The notes under the pieces are model-generated. The model searched no databases. It saw nothing but the letters and a program-made list of their open reading frames with translations, and was not told the origin of the DNA. A stretch of 64,000 bases of DNA, taken from CBDBLK01 sp965243145 (GTDB lineage Bacteria; Bdellovibrionota; Bacteriovoracia; Bacteriovoracales; Bacteriovoracaceae). The translations under genes were made by a program, and so were the position numbers. Shown piece after piece: positions 24,400 to 32,045 of this stretch. Where the stretch lies: assembly GCA_965243145.1 (NCBI GenBank), contig CBDEUB010000002.1, positions 1,550,001 through 1,614,000 of the forward strand, written 5' to 3'. Within the stretch, counting starts at the first letter, position 1; every line of letters begins with the position of its first letter.

Positions 24400-24705
24400 T
24401 TACTCGTCTTTAAAAAGCGCCCTGGCCGCTGCCAATAAGTCTTCTTTATCCTGCCGATGGGATTGACGGCCAACTAGCTTAAAAAAATCGCAAAAATTGG
24501 CCTTTTCCTTATCAACGATACGGCCAGCTTGAGGTTCACGACATTCATTATAGGAAGAAATGTCATAAAATTTGCACATTTTGCAACAGTGAACACTGGA
24601 AGAACACTGGTGGCACTCTTCTCTTCGTGAAATGGATTCTTCCGACTCAAGTTCAAGTGAGGCCTGGCAATGGAAACAAGTTATTTGATTTTCTAAGGCC
24701 ATCAT
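24400..24705 (-). CDS. small zinc-ribbon-like protein
   Basis: This is a protein of about 100 residues, rich in cysteines: CFHC near the N-terminus, then CHQCSSSVHCCKMCKFYD and two more Cys (ECREP, FCDFF), enough for two metal sites. The helical C-terminus ends with LLAAARALFKDE. Several such small proteins occur upstream of greA in related genomes (from memory); the role is unknown. The start is one of two adjacent ATGs. Confidence 0.6.
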   Translation of the reverse strand: MMALENQITCFHCQASLELESEESISRREECHQCSSSVHCCKMCKFYDISSYNECREPQAGRIVDKEKANFCDFFKLVGRQSHRQDKEDLLAAARALFKDE

Positions 24706-24720
24706 CAAAATCCAAAATTT

Positions 24721-25233
24721 TTAAAAGCTCCAAGATTTGTTAAACCCAAAACCAATATGAGCAAAAAAATTAGATGTCGAACCCTTTGTTGCCGAATTGA
24801 GATAAATCTTGGGCAAGTTCCTCTTATTGTATTCCTCAACGGCCCTAAGGAGATTGCTCTCATTGGCATTGGCCAAAGTTTTCGCAATAAGAAAGTTGGC
24901 CACAGTGACCGTCGCCCCTGAAATCAGAAGCGTCTTTTGACTCTCATCATCATGGGCCATTGCCCCCCCCAAGAGTAGGCCAGTTCCAAGAAGGCCCAAA
25001 GCAGCACTGTGCCATTTTATCTGTGCTCCCTCTTGATAGGCCTCCAAATAGGCCTTGGCCTTGGGGTCTTTTTCCAAATGATACCTCAAACCTTCTCCCT
25101 TTTGCGTCGAACCAACATCTACTAAAACCCTCTGAAAATTAATAGTGGCCATGCGGCTGCAAACTTCTGCAGCAAAAAGAGGGTAAAAAAATAAAATCCA
25201 GGCCAAATGGCCAATGAATAAAAAAAATCTCAT
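24721..25233 (-). CDS. exported/membrane protein, unknown function
   Basis: This 170-residue protein has an N-terminal signal (MRFFLFIGHLAWILFFYPLFA), then a charged helix (EKDPKAKAYLEAYQEGAQIK) and two hydrophobic helices (AALGLLGTGLLLGGAMA; TLLISGATVTVANFLIA). The C-terminus FFAHIGFGFNKSWSF ends in an aromatic residue, as in some outer-membrane proteins. Not recognised. Confidence 0.6.
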   Translation of the reverse strand: MRFFLFIGHLAWILFFYPLFAAEVCSRMATINFQRVLVDVGSTQKGEGLRYHLEKDPKAKAYLEAYQEGAQIKWHSAALGLLGTGLLLGGAMAHDDESQKTLLISGATVTVANFLIAKTLANANESNLLRAVEEYNKRNLPKIYLNSATKGSTSNFFAHIGFGFNKSWSF

Positions 25234-25285
25234 TGAGAAGCACTATACCAATAGGAAAAAAGATTGGATAGCGAGGAGCATTGTG

Positions 25286-26269
25286 TCAGACATTCGACCA
25301 GTGCTTTTGATTCCCATGAGAAAATAAGAATTTTCCTCCAAAAAGAACGAGGCCCCAATAGCGGGCCAGTAGAGCAACAAAATAAATGGCAACCATTTCA
25401 AAACGAAGGGCCAAAACAGCTTTGAACATTTGCACTAAGGGTATCACAGTCATTTCTATCATTTCATAAAAAGGTTTGATCCTTTTTTTTTCAAAAATCC
25501 ACTTGGCAACCAACGCTCCCTTACCTTTTCCGTAACGAAAGGCCTTGCAAAAATTGTTGGAAAATGTCGAAGCATAAGGCCTTATATGAAAAACTTTCAA
25601 ATTTTGATCGTAGAGCATAGGCACTTTGGCGAAGTAGGCCTTCCAGGCAAAATCGGTTTCTTCTCCCACTCCCCAGTAAGTTCCCACTCCAAAGCGTTCA
25701 TCAAAACCTCCCAGCCTTTTGAAGGTTTTGGCCTTACATGCAAAATTGGAACCCATTAACAATTTAGTATGGCGAAATTTGTTGAGATTTCCCCCTATTT
25801 TGTGTCGGGGAGTATAAAATTCTCCATTATCATCTCGAACGATGCTTCCTGCTATGATCTCGTTTTCGGGATACTCCTTAACTATTTCCAAAAATTTTTC
25901 CGTGTATCTTGCCATCAAATAACCGTCATCATCACAAAACAAAATCCACTCGACACCAGGAGAAACATTCAAAGAATTTCGAGCGGCCGAAACGCTTTGC
26001 TTGCAAATATGGAGGTGTTGCAATAGGGGATGAGTAGATATTTCTCTTGACAACTGTAACTTTTTTTCATTTTGATCAATAAAAACAACTTTGTGAGGTA
26101 GAGGATTTTGCGACAAAGAATGTCTCAAACTTCTCTCTACTAAAGTTATTTCTCTCTTGTAAGAATTCGTAACAATGACAAAATTAGAATTTTTCAAATG
26201 CGCAGCGCCAGAGGCAGAGATATTGCTGCACCCTGCCTTTAACGAGTCATTTTCTCGCTTGCTCGACAC
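25286..26269 (-). CDS. family-2 glycosyltransferase
   Basis: This is a protein of about 327 residues. FVIVTNSYKRE starts the GT-A fold, FCDDDGYL is the DxD metal site, and GGFDERFGVGTYWGVGEETDF holds the acceptor-site ED. The C-terminal third has two hydrophobic segments suggesting membrane association. The first ~30 residues from the GTG 26269 start are poorly supported. It is divergent from another GT2 at 26324. Confidence 0.8.
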   Translation of the reverse strand: MSSKRENDSLKAGCSNISASGAAHLKNSNFVIVTNSYKREITLVERSLRHSLSQNPLPHKVVFIDQNEKKLQLSREISTHPLLQHLHICKQSVSAARNSLNVSPGVEWILFCDDDGYLMARYTEKFLEIVKEYPENEIIAGSIVRDDNGEFYTPRHKIGGNLNKFRHTKLLMGSNFACKAKTFKRLGGFDERFGVGTYWGVGEETDFAWKAYFAKVPMLYDQNLKVFHIRPYASTFSNNFCKAFRYGKGKGALVAKWIFEKKRIKPFYEMIEMTVIPLVQMFKAVLALRFEMVAIYFVALLARYWGLVLFGGKFLFSHGNQKHWSNV

Positions 26270-26323
26270 TGCTAAGTTATATCAGTTATTTTACTTTTGA
26301 CAAATTTAAAAAAGGTTCAAAAC

Positions 26324-27241
26324 ATGGAACAGCTTGATCTTATTATTTGTACCAAAGACCGTCCGTACGACCTGGAAAGACTTTTTCAATCCATTCAAAT
26401 CCAAACTTTGACGCCACGAATCGTCATCGTGGTCGACGGTTCTGATCACCCTGTAAAAAAGGTCATTGAAAAATTTTCTGATATTCCAACAGATTATGTG
26501 GCCGTTCGTCCTCCCTCTCTACCAAAACAGAGAAATGTGGGCATTCGCAGACTCCCTCAAAATGCTACATGGGTGGGATTTTTGGATGATGATTTGGTTT
26601 TAGAGCAAGATGCTTTGGAACAAGTGGTAAAGGTATCGAGGGAATTTCAGACAAAAAAACCACTTGGTGGGATTGGCATGACGATTATCAATACTCCAAA
26701 TATTAAGTTTCAGGCCTGGAGAAAAATGTTCCTTTTAGACGACGGAAAAGGAGGAGGATTTACTCGTTCCGGTATTAATACATCACTGAGAAAGCGGGAC
26801 GATACTGTGGAAGTACGATGGCTTTCAGGAGGCGCTACTTTTTGGCACAAAAAAGTTTTGGATACATATTCTTTTGATGAATGGTTTGAAGGAACCGGCT
26901 ATTTTGAAGATGTCGATTTTAGTTACTCTGTTGGGAAAAAATATGCTCTTATTCGTTGTGGCAAGTCTCATGTTCATCACTTTGAGCACCCTGTCTCCAA
27001 AAACAAGCAATTTACTTTGGGGATATGGCAAATAACGGCCTTGTGGTATTTTGTTAAAAAATCTGGTGATTTCAATACCTTTGCAACATTGTGGTCAATG
27101 TTGGGCCTAATTATCAATAATTTTGCCATGGGAATCTATAAGTGGAAACAGCAACGATGGAGAAGGTTCCTTGGGAGTCTTTACGGCCTGATATTGATAA
27201 GTACCGGAAGGGCAATGCAAAGAAGGGCCTGGCACAAGTGA
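26324..27241 (+). CDS. family-2 glycosyltransferase
   Basis: This is a 305-residue protein. LDLIICTKDRPYDLERLFQS begins the GT-A fold, WVGFLDDDLVL is the DxD site, and WFEGTGYFEDVDFSYSVG holds the catalytic ED. ATG 26324 follows AAGG at 8 nt; the upstream TTG 26297 frame start is not needed. It is followed immediately by a membrane glycosyltransferase, so the two probably build the same surface glycan. Confidence 0.85.
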   Translation: MEQLDLIICTKDRPYDLERLFQSIQIQTLTPRIVIVVDGSDHPVKKVIEKFSDIPTDYVAVRPPSLPKQRNVGIRRLPQNATWVGFLDDDLVLEQDALEQVVKVSREFQTKKPLGGIGMTIINTPNIKFQAWRKMFLLDDGKGGGFTRSGINTSLRKRDDTVEVRWLSGGATFWHKKVLDTYSFDEWFEGTGYFEDVDFSYSVGKKYALIRCGKSHVHHFEHPVSKNKQFTLGIWQITALWYFVKKSGDFNTFATLWSMLGLIINNFAMGIYKWKQQRWRRFLGSLYGLILISTGRAMQRRAWHK

Positions 27242-28759
27242 GTGAATGTCAAGTATAAAATGCCGTTTCATTTAGATCAAAGGCCGAATTTTCCAATATC
27301 CCTATTATTCCTCTTTTTTTTAGGTATTATTCTCTATCTCAACAATGCCTGGATCGAAGGCATGTTTTTCGATGGGCATTTGTATATGGCGCTGGGTAAA
27401 AATGCTGCCGAAAAGGGGTATTGGCCAATACCTCACCTTTCCAAATCAACCTATGCTGAATTTTCTACCCACCTCCCCTTTATTTTTATTTTAGAAGGCC
27501 TTTTTTTTAAAATCTTTGGTTCAAGTTATACCGCCGGAAGAATTTTTTCCTCCATTTTTAGTTTGGGAAGTTTTATCGTGCTCTATTTGTGGGCATCAAA
27601 AAAATCAAAAACATTGGCATTTTGGAGTTCTTTTTTCTTTCTTATCATCCCACCACTCATTAAAAAAACGCGAATCGTAGGACTCGACACACCCCTTATG
27701 TTTTTTTGTTTACTCAGTGCTTATTTAACTTTTCTCTATCTAAAAGAAAAAAAAATGAAATTCGCCCTGGGTTCAGGAATTGCTTGGGGATGTGCCCTTT
27801 TAACCAAAGGGCCAATTGCCCTTTTTGTACCTCTGGGCATTTTTCTCTATTTGCTAACAACTCGCAAAAAGCACGCTTTCCTTGACATCAAAATTTATAT
27901 TATTCCACTTATTGGCATTATTCTCCTGGGAATTTGGCCATTTTCTCTCTGGACGATGGGGAAATTTGAAATTGTTGAAAAATATTTCATTTCAACCTTC
28001 ATCCACACGGCAATTGAAGGGCGTTCTGAACCGGCAAAAAGCTTTTTTTTCTATATAGTCTACCTAATAAAGCAAACCTTTTTTATTTTACCCTTGGCCT
28101 TACTGGGAATTTGGACTGTTTGGAAAGAAAAGTCGGGTCTTGGCCGATACGCTTGCGCTCTTTTATTAGCACTCATTATTCCTATGAGTTTGATGAACTT
28201 TAAATATTCGCACTATATAATTCCTTTATACCCCTATCTAGCGCTCTTGGCCGGAAAAGGACTTGTGGAATATACACCCAAAACTTGGTTGTTACAATTT
28301 GAAAATAAAATTTTTCCCTTTTTGGCCATATTTGTTTTTTCTGTCTTAAATATATTTCCAATAAATAACCGATCAAACAGAAATCCCCAATTACAAAAAA
28401 TCATATCTCTTATAGATGGTATGGATTCAGTTCCCAAACAGTGGGCGCTGGTCAATCAAGTCTACCCTTTTTATGATGTGGCCAACTTAATGGCCTATCG
28501 CTATGGCGCTGAAGTTTTCAATGTTGATCAATCAATTTCTCAGAAAATCCTTAAAGGGGAAGAAGTCTCTCATCTGGTAGAATCGGATTGGCCTTTAAAA
28601 TTAGACCCACAAAAATGGGTTCTATTGGTCAAGGTACAAGACTGGGAAGAAAGAATGTTAAAAAATAATTTTAAGATTATTGCCTACTTCAAACGGGGAG
28701 ATTTCTTCTTTGTGGCCCATCAATCTCTGCTCAAAAACTCTCTATTGCACTTCCCCTAG
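27242..28759 (+). CDS. family-39-like membrane glycosyltransferase
   Basis: This is a 505-residue polytopic protein. About ten hydrophobic segments follow a short N-terminal loop. FFDGHLYMALGKNAAEKGYW is the early periplasmic acidic motif of ArnT/PMT-type enzymes that use lipid-linked sugar donors, and a soluble C-terminal domain of ~130 residues ends the protein. GTG 27242 abuts the preceding stop codon; ATG 27260 is an equally possible start. Substrate unknown. Confidence 0.78.
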   Translation: MNVKYKMPFHLDQRPNFPISLLFLFFLGIILYLNNAWIEGMFFDGHLYMALGKNAAEKGYWPIPHLSKSTYAEFSTHLPFIFILEGLFFKIFGSSYTAGRIFSSIFSLGSFIVLYLWASKKSKTLAFWSSFFFLIIPPLIKKTRIVGLDTPLMFFCLLSAYLTFLYLKEKKMKFALGSGIAWGCALLTKGPIALFVPLGIFLYLLTTRKKHAFLDIKIYIIPLIGIILLGIWPFSLWTMGKFEIVEKYFISTFIHTAIEGRSEPAKSFFFYIVYLIKQTFFILPLALLGIWTVWKEKSGLGRYACALLLALIIPMSLMNFKYSHYIIPLYPYLALLAGKGLVEYTPKTWLLQFENKIFPFLAIFVFSVLNIFPINNRSNRNPQLQKIISLIDGMDSVPKQWALVNQVYPFYDVANLMAYRYGAEVFNVDQSISQKILKGEEVSHLVESDWPLKLDPQKWVLLVKVQDWEERMLKNNFKIIAYFKRGDFFFVAHQSLLKNSLLHFP

Positions 28760-28786
28760 ATACGATTGGCCACTCCCAGGGTCATT

Positions 28787-30028
28787 TTAAATTGATAAAT
28801 TTTTGTACTCAATCAAAGAACTGAATACGCGCTTCATGGCCGTTTGAATTTGAGATTTTTTATATTCCTGATGAGATGCTTCTCCAGCAGTATTGATTTC
28901 GTGACTTTTTAAATCCAAGATTTGAACTTCGTAAGGATAAAAAAACCTTACATCTCTGGGTACAAGGCCCATATCCAAATCTAATATTTTAGCGGCCAAA
29001 TCATTTTCATGTTCAACCATTTTGGCCTGTTGTCGCAGTTCGTTGAAACTTTTAAAAAAAGGGTTCCTGTACTTAACTAACTGCCGGCAGGTAAATTGGA
29101 TGCTATGGTAGTTTTTAAGCATGTGGGGATTGTGGCCTTCTTCTAAATTGGCCAAACAATCTTTTATAATTGCATCCGCCTTAAATAGGAAATCTTCTTC
29201 CTGCAGATTCTCTCGCAAAGTTTGTTTTATGAGAAGGCCATATTGAACTCGAAAGCGATCTAAATCAACCAGGGTATTTATTGATCGGCTTGGCTTTATA
29301 TTGTGGATGATAATAACGAATTTGTCAAGCAAAGATTTGACTATTCTGAGGGTATCAAAACGCGATTCTACAATTAACCTAACCCCAATTTGATCAAATA
29401 ACTCCTCTGCTACATTTTCGGCCTTGTGAAGAAGTTTGATAACAACGCTGTCTCTGGTTTTTCTCGACTTTGTTTCAAAATCCACGAGAGGAATATCCCC
29501 CGCTTTATCCTCTTCTAAGCGCCAAAACAGTTTACCCTCATCATTGCGATAAAGATATTTATAGAAGCGATCAAATATTTGAGTTTGAATGGGTTGAAAA
29601 TAATTTAACCGCAAGTCTTTATCAACATGAAGTATTGTATGCATAACTTTGAGTATGGCCTCGGCCCAAAATGCTTCTTCCAAATCACTTTTTAATTCAC
29701 GCTTCATGGCCATTAAAAAAAGTTCATCAACATTTGTAATCATTAAAATAGAGTTTGGTATTTTTAAATCCAATCCATTCTCACTACCCTCCCGCAAAAA
29801 ATAGCGGCGGATAAACTGCAATGCTTCTTGAAAATTGCCAAAAAGCTCCGACCTGGTGACGGGGTCGTCATGGTTGAGTCCATAACTCAAAAGAAAGCGT
29901 TTAATTTGGCCATCTTTAAAAGCAGGGCCGACAAAAAGCCTAGAATCCAAGGCCGAACGGCCACCGAGAACAAGCTCCATGGCGTCCCAATCAAAAAAGT
30001 ATTTCGACAAATAGTTAGTTTCTTTCAT
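28787..30028 (-). CDS. divergent RelA/SpoT-like protein
   Basis: This 413-residue protein belongs, I believe, to a conserved family of predatory and myxobacterial relatives (TIGR04552-like, from memory). Its C-terminal half shows the layout of the RelA/SpoT synthetase fold: DQIGVRLIVESRFD (about 212-225) like the DxxGxR strand, LKNYHSIQFTC (about 305) like NGYRSLHTT, and YEVQILDLKSHEINTAGEAS then HQEYKK (about 366-392) like EIQIRT...H..AE.G.AHW.YK. Tyr, Glu and Gln of the active site are kept. (p)ppGpp synthesis or another nucleotide transfer is inference. I chose ATG 30028. Confidence 0.65.
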   Translation of the reverse strand: MKETNYLSKYFFDWDAMELVLGGRSALDSRLFVGPAFKDGQIKRFLLSYGLNHDDPVTRSELFGNFQEALQFIRRYFLREGSENGLDLKIPNSILMITNVDELFLMAMKRELKSDLEEAFWAEAILKVMHTILHVDKDLRLNYFQPIQTQIFDRFYKYLYRNDEGKLFWRLEEDKAGDIPLVDFETKSRKTRDSVVIKLLHKAENVAEELFDQIGVRLIVESRFDTLRIVKSLLDKFVIIIHNIKPSRSINTLVDLDRFRVQYGLLIKQTLRENLQEEDFLFKADAIIKDCLANLEEGHNPHMLKNYHSIQFTCRQLVKYRNPFFKSFNELRQQAKMVEHENDLAAKILDLDMGLVPRDVRFFYPYEVQILDLKSHEINTAGEASHQEYKKSQIQTAMKRVFSSLIEYKNLSI

Positions 30029-30082
30029 ACAATCCAAAATATGATTTTAAAAATGTATCCTAGAAATTTATATTGAGAAGTT

Positions 30083-30571
30083 ATGAAAGAGAAAACCGCA
30101 CCAAGTCTTAAACATCCAAAAACTCTATTCCTTAGTCTCTTGGGCATTGGATTTATCCCCAAGGCCCCAGGAACAGTTGGCACTTTGGCAACAATGCCCG
30201 TCCTTTATGGCCTTAGTAAATTAAACATCCCTTTAGGACTTTACATTTTGCTCCTTCTGACAATGGCCTGTTTAAGTAGCTGGATTATTGAAGTTGTCCA
30301 AAAAGAATTTGGAAATCACGACCCTGGTTGGATGGTTATAGATGAGGCATTGGGCATAAGCACTGCCTGGCCATTCCTCAAAGAGACTCATCTTGGCCAC
30401 CTCACACTTCTTTTTTTACTCTTCCGTTTTTTTGACATTATTAAAATTTGGCCTGCCAGTTTTTGCGATCAAAAAATTAAACATGGAGTGGGAACTGTTT
30501 TAGATGATATTATCAGTGGTATTTACACGGGAATAGCCTATAGCATTATTTATTTTTTTTATCCTTTTTAG
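30083..30571 (+). CDS. pgpA: phosphatidylglycerophosphatase A
   Basis: This 162-residue inner-membrane enzyme dephosphorylates phosphatidylglycerol phosphate. IGFIPKAPGTVGTLATMP, WMVIDEALG and LDDIISGIYTG are the family motifs, with four or more hydrophobic segments. In many bacteria pgpA, cinA and recA are adjacent; here cinA is absent and recA follows after about 280 bp. Confidence 0.9.
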   Translation: MKEKTAPSLKHPKTLFLSLLGIGFIPKAPGTVGTLATMPVLYGLSKLNIPLGLYILLLLTMACLSSWIIEVVQKEFGNHDPGWMVIDEALGISTAWPFLKETHLGHLTLLFLLFRFFDIIKIWPASFCDQKIKHGVGTVLDDIISGIYTGIAYSIIYFFYPF

Positions 30572-30745
30572 GCCTTGGCAAAATAATAATACCGAGCAAA
30601 ATAACTCCATTACGGCTCATTTTTTAGTTTTCTCCTCAAGTCAAAAGTCCTATTTTCAATGCTTTAACTTACCTTAATAAAAAACTCCTTTGCCAAACTC
30701 TATGGTGGCCACTCAACGGCCAAAAAGTGCCCCAAAAGGGAAATA

Positions 30746-30778
30746 AAGTGCTAGGCCAGGTGTCTGGCCAGAGCATTT
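30746..30778 (+). promoter_or_regulatory. leader hairpin upstream of recA
   Basis: AAGTGCT-A-GGCCAG, loop GTGT, then CTGGCC-AG-AGCATTT makes a 13-bp interrupted stem, about 75 nt before the recA start. It has no T tract, so it is not a standard terminator. No clear LexA site was found in the 282-bp region. Confidence 0.5.
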
Positions 30779-30853
30779 CCCCCATGAGACCCTACTGGCC
30801 GTTGATGACTAAACAACTGGACTTGGCCACCCTCAAAAAACTGGAGAGAAATT

Positions 30854-31954
30854 ATGACTACTGCACGGCCCGCAACTTTTAACGACAACAAAAAGAAGGC
30901 ACTCGACCTGGCCCTTGCCACTATTGAAAAACAGTTTGGCAAAGGTGCCATTATGAAGCTCGATGGCGAACATGGCCAACAGGAAATACCGACTATTTCA
31001 ACTGGTTGTCTCAGTTTGGATATCGCACTAGGTGTTGGTGGTATTCCCAAGGGAAGAATTATTGAAATTTACGGGCCTGAATCCTCTGGGAAAACGACCC
31101 TTACGCTACATATAGCGGCGGAATGTCAGCGCCAAAATGGTGTCGTTGCTTTTATTGATGCCGAGCACGCCCTCGATACGGCCTATGCCAAAAAGCTCGG
31201 AGTCGATATTCCCAACACCCTGATTTCACAACCCGACAGCGGAGAACAGGCCCTAGAAATTGCAGACATGTTAGTGCGTTCTGGTGCCGTCGATTTACTT
31301 ATTGTCGATTCGGTAGCGGCCCTCACTCCCAGGGCCGAACTCGAAGGTGATATGGGTGATTCTCACATGGGCCTTCAGGCCAGACTCATGAGCCAGGCAC
31401 TCAGAAAACTTACTGGCTCCATATCTCGTTCTAACTGTACAGTCATTTTCATCAATCAATTAAGAATGAAAATAGGAGTCATGTTTGGCAATCCCGAAAC
31501 CACTACTGGAGGCAACGCCCTCAAATTCTATTCTTCCATACGCCTGGATATTAGGCGTATTGCCACTATCAAAGACGGAGAAAACTTTATTGGCAACCGC
31601 ACTAAAATCAAGGTTGTTAAAAACAAAATCTCCCCCCCCTTTAAAACAGTCGAGTTTGATATTATGTACGGAGAGGGAATATCCCAAACCGGAGATATTC
31701 TCGATCTGGGGGTTACTCATAAAATCATTGATAAATCAGGGGCCTGGTTTAGCTACAACAATACAAAGATAGGGCAAGGGCGAGAAAATGCTAAAAGTTT
31801 CTTAATTAACAATCCAACGGTCTTGGAGGAAATTCGTACTCAAATCTTGCAAAAAAACGGCCTGGATAATACTTCACAAATTGAAGTTGACAAAACTACA
31901 GGTGAAATCAATGAAAGAACAACCACGAGAAGAAACAAAAGAACTCTCCAATAA
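30854..31954 (+). CDS. recA: recombinase RecA
   Basis: This 366-residue protein catalyses strand exchange and SOS induction. Walker A GPESSGKTT, the VIFINQLRMKIGVMFGNPET (loop L1/L2) segment and GGNALKFYSSIRLDIRR are characteristic. ATG 30854 follows GGAGAG. A hairpin lies in the leader and a strong hairpin after the stop (31963-31991). Confidence 0.97.
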   Translation: MTTARPATFNDNKKKALDLALATIEKQFGKGAIMKLDGEHGQQEIPTISTGCLSLDIALGVGGIPKGRIIEIYGPESSGKTTLTLHIAAECQRQNGVVAFIDAEHALDTAYAKKLGVDIPNTLISQPDSGEQALEIADMLVRSGAVDLLIVDSVAALTPRAELEGDMGDSHMGLQARLMSQALRKLTGSISRSNCTVIFINQLRMKIGVMFGNPETTTGGNALKFYSSIRLDIRRIATIKDGENFIGNRTKIKVVKNKISPPFKTVEFDIMYGEGISQTGDILDLGVTHKIIDKSGAWFSYNNTKIGQGRENAKSFLINNPTVLEEIRTQILQKNGLDNTSQIEVDKTTGEINERTTTRRNKRTLQ

Positions 31955-31962
31955 CGCTAAAT

Positions 31963-31991
31963 CTAGCGCAAAAAAGGACTTTTTGCGCTAG
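31963..31991 (+). terminator. hairpin terminator after recA
   Basis: CTAGCGCAAAAA (31963-31974) pairs perfectly with TTTTTGCGCTAG (31980-31991), a 12-bp stem with a 5-nt loop, nine bases after the recA stop. It could also act in the opposite direction, and alaS starts 55 bp later. Confidence 0.75.
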
Positions 31992-32045
31992 TATTTATGA
32001 TTTGCCATTCATTAGACAAATGCCATCAAAAATAGAGTACCGATA

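Noticed and set aside
30572..30853. LexA/SOS box before recA
   Set aside because: TTACCTTAA is similar to half of a box but lacks the symmetric partner.
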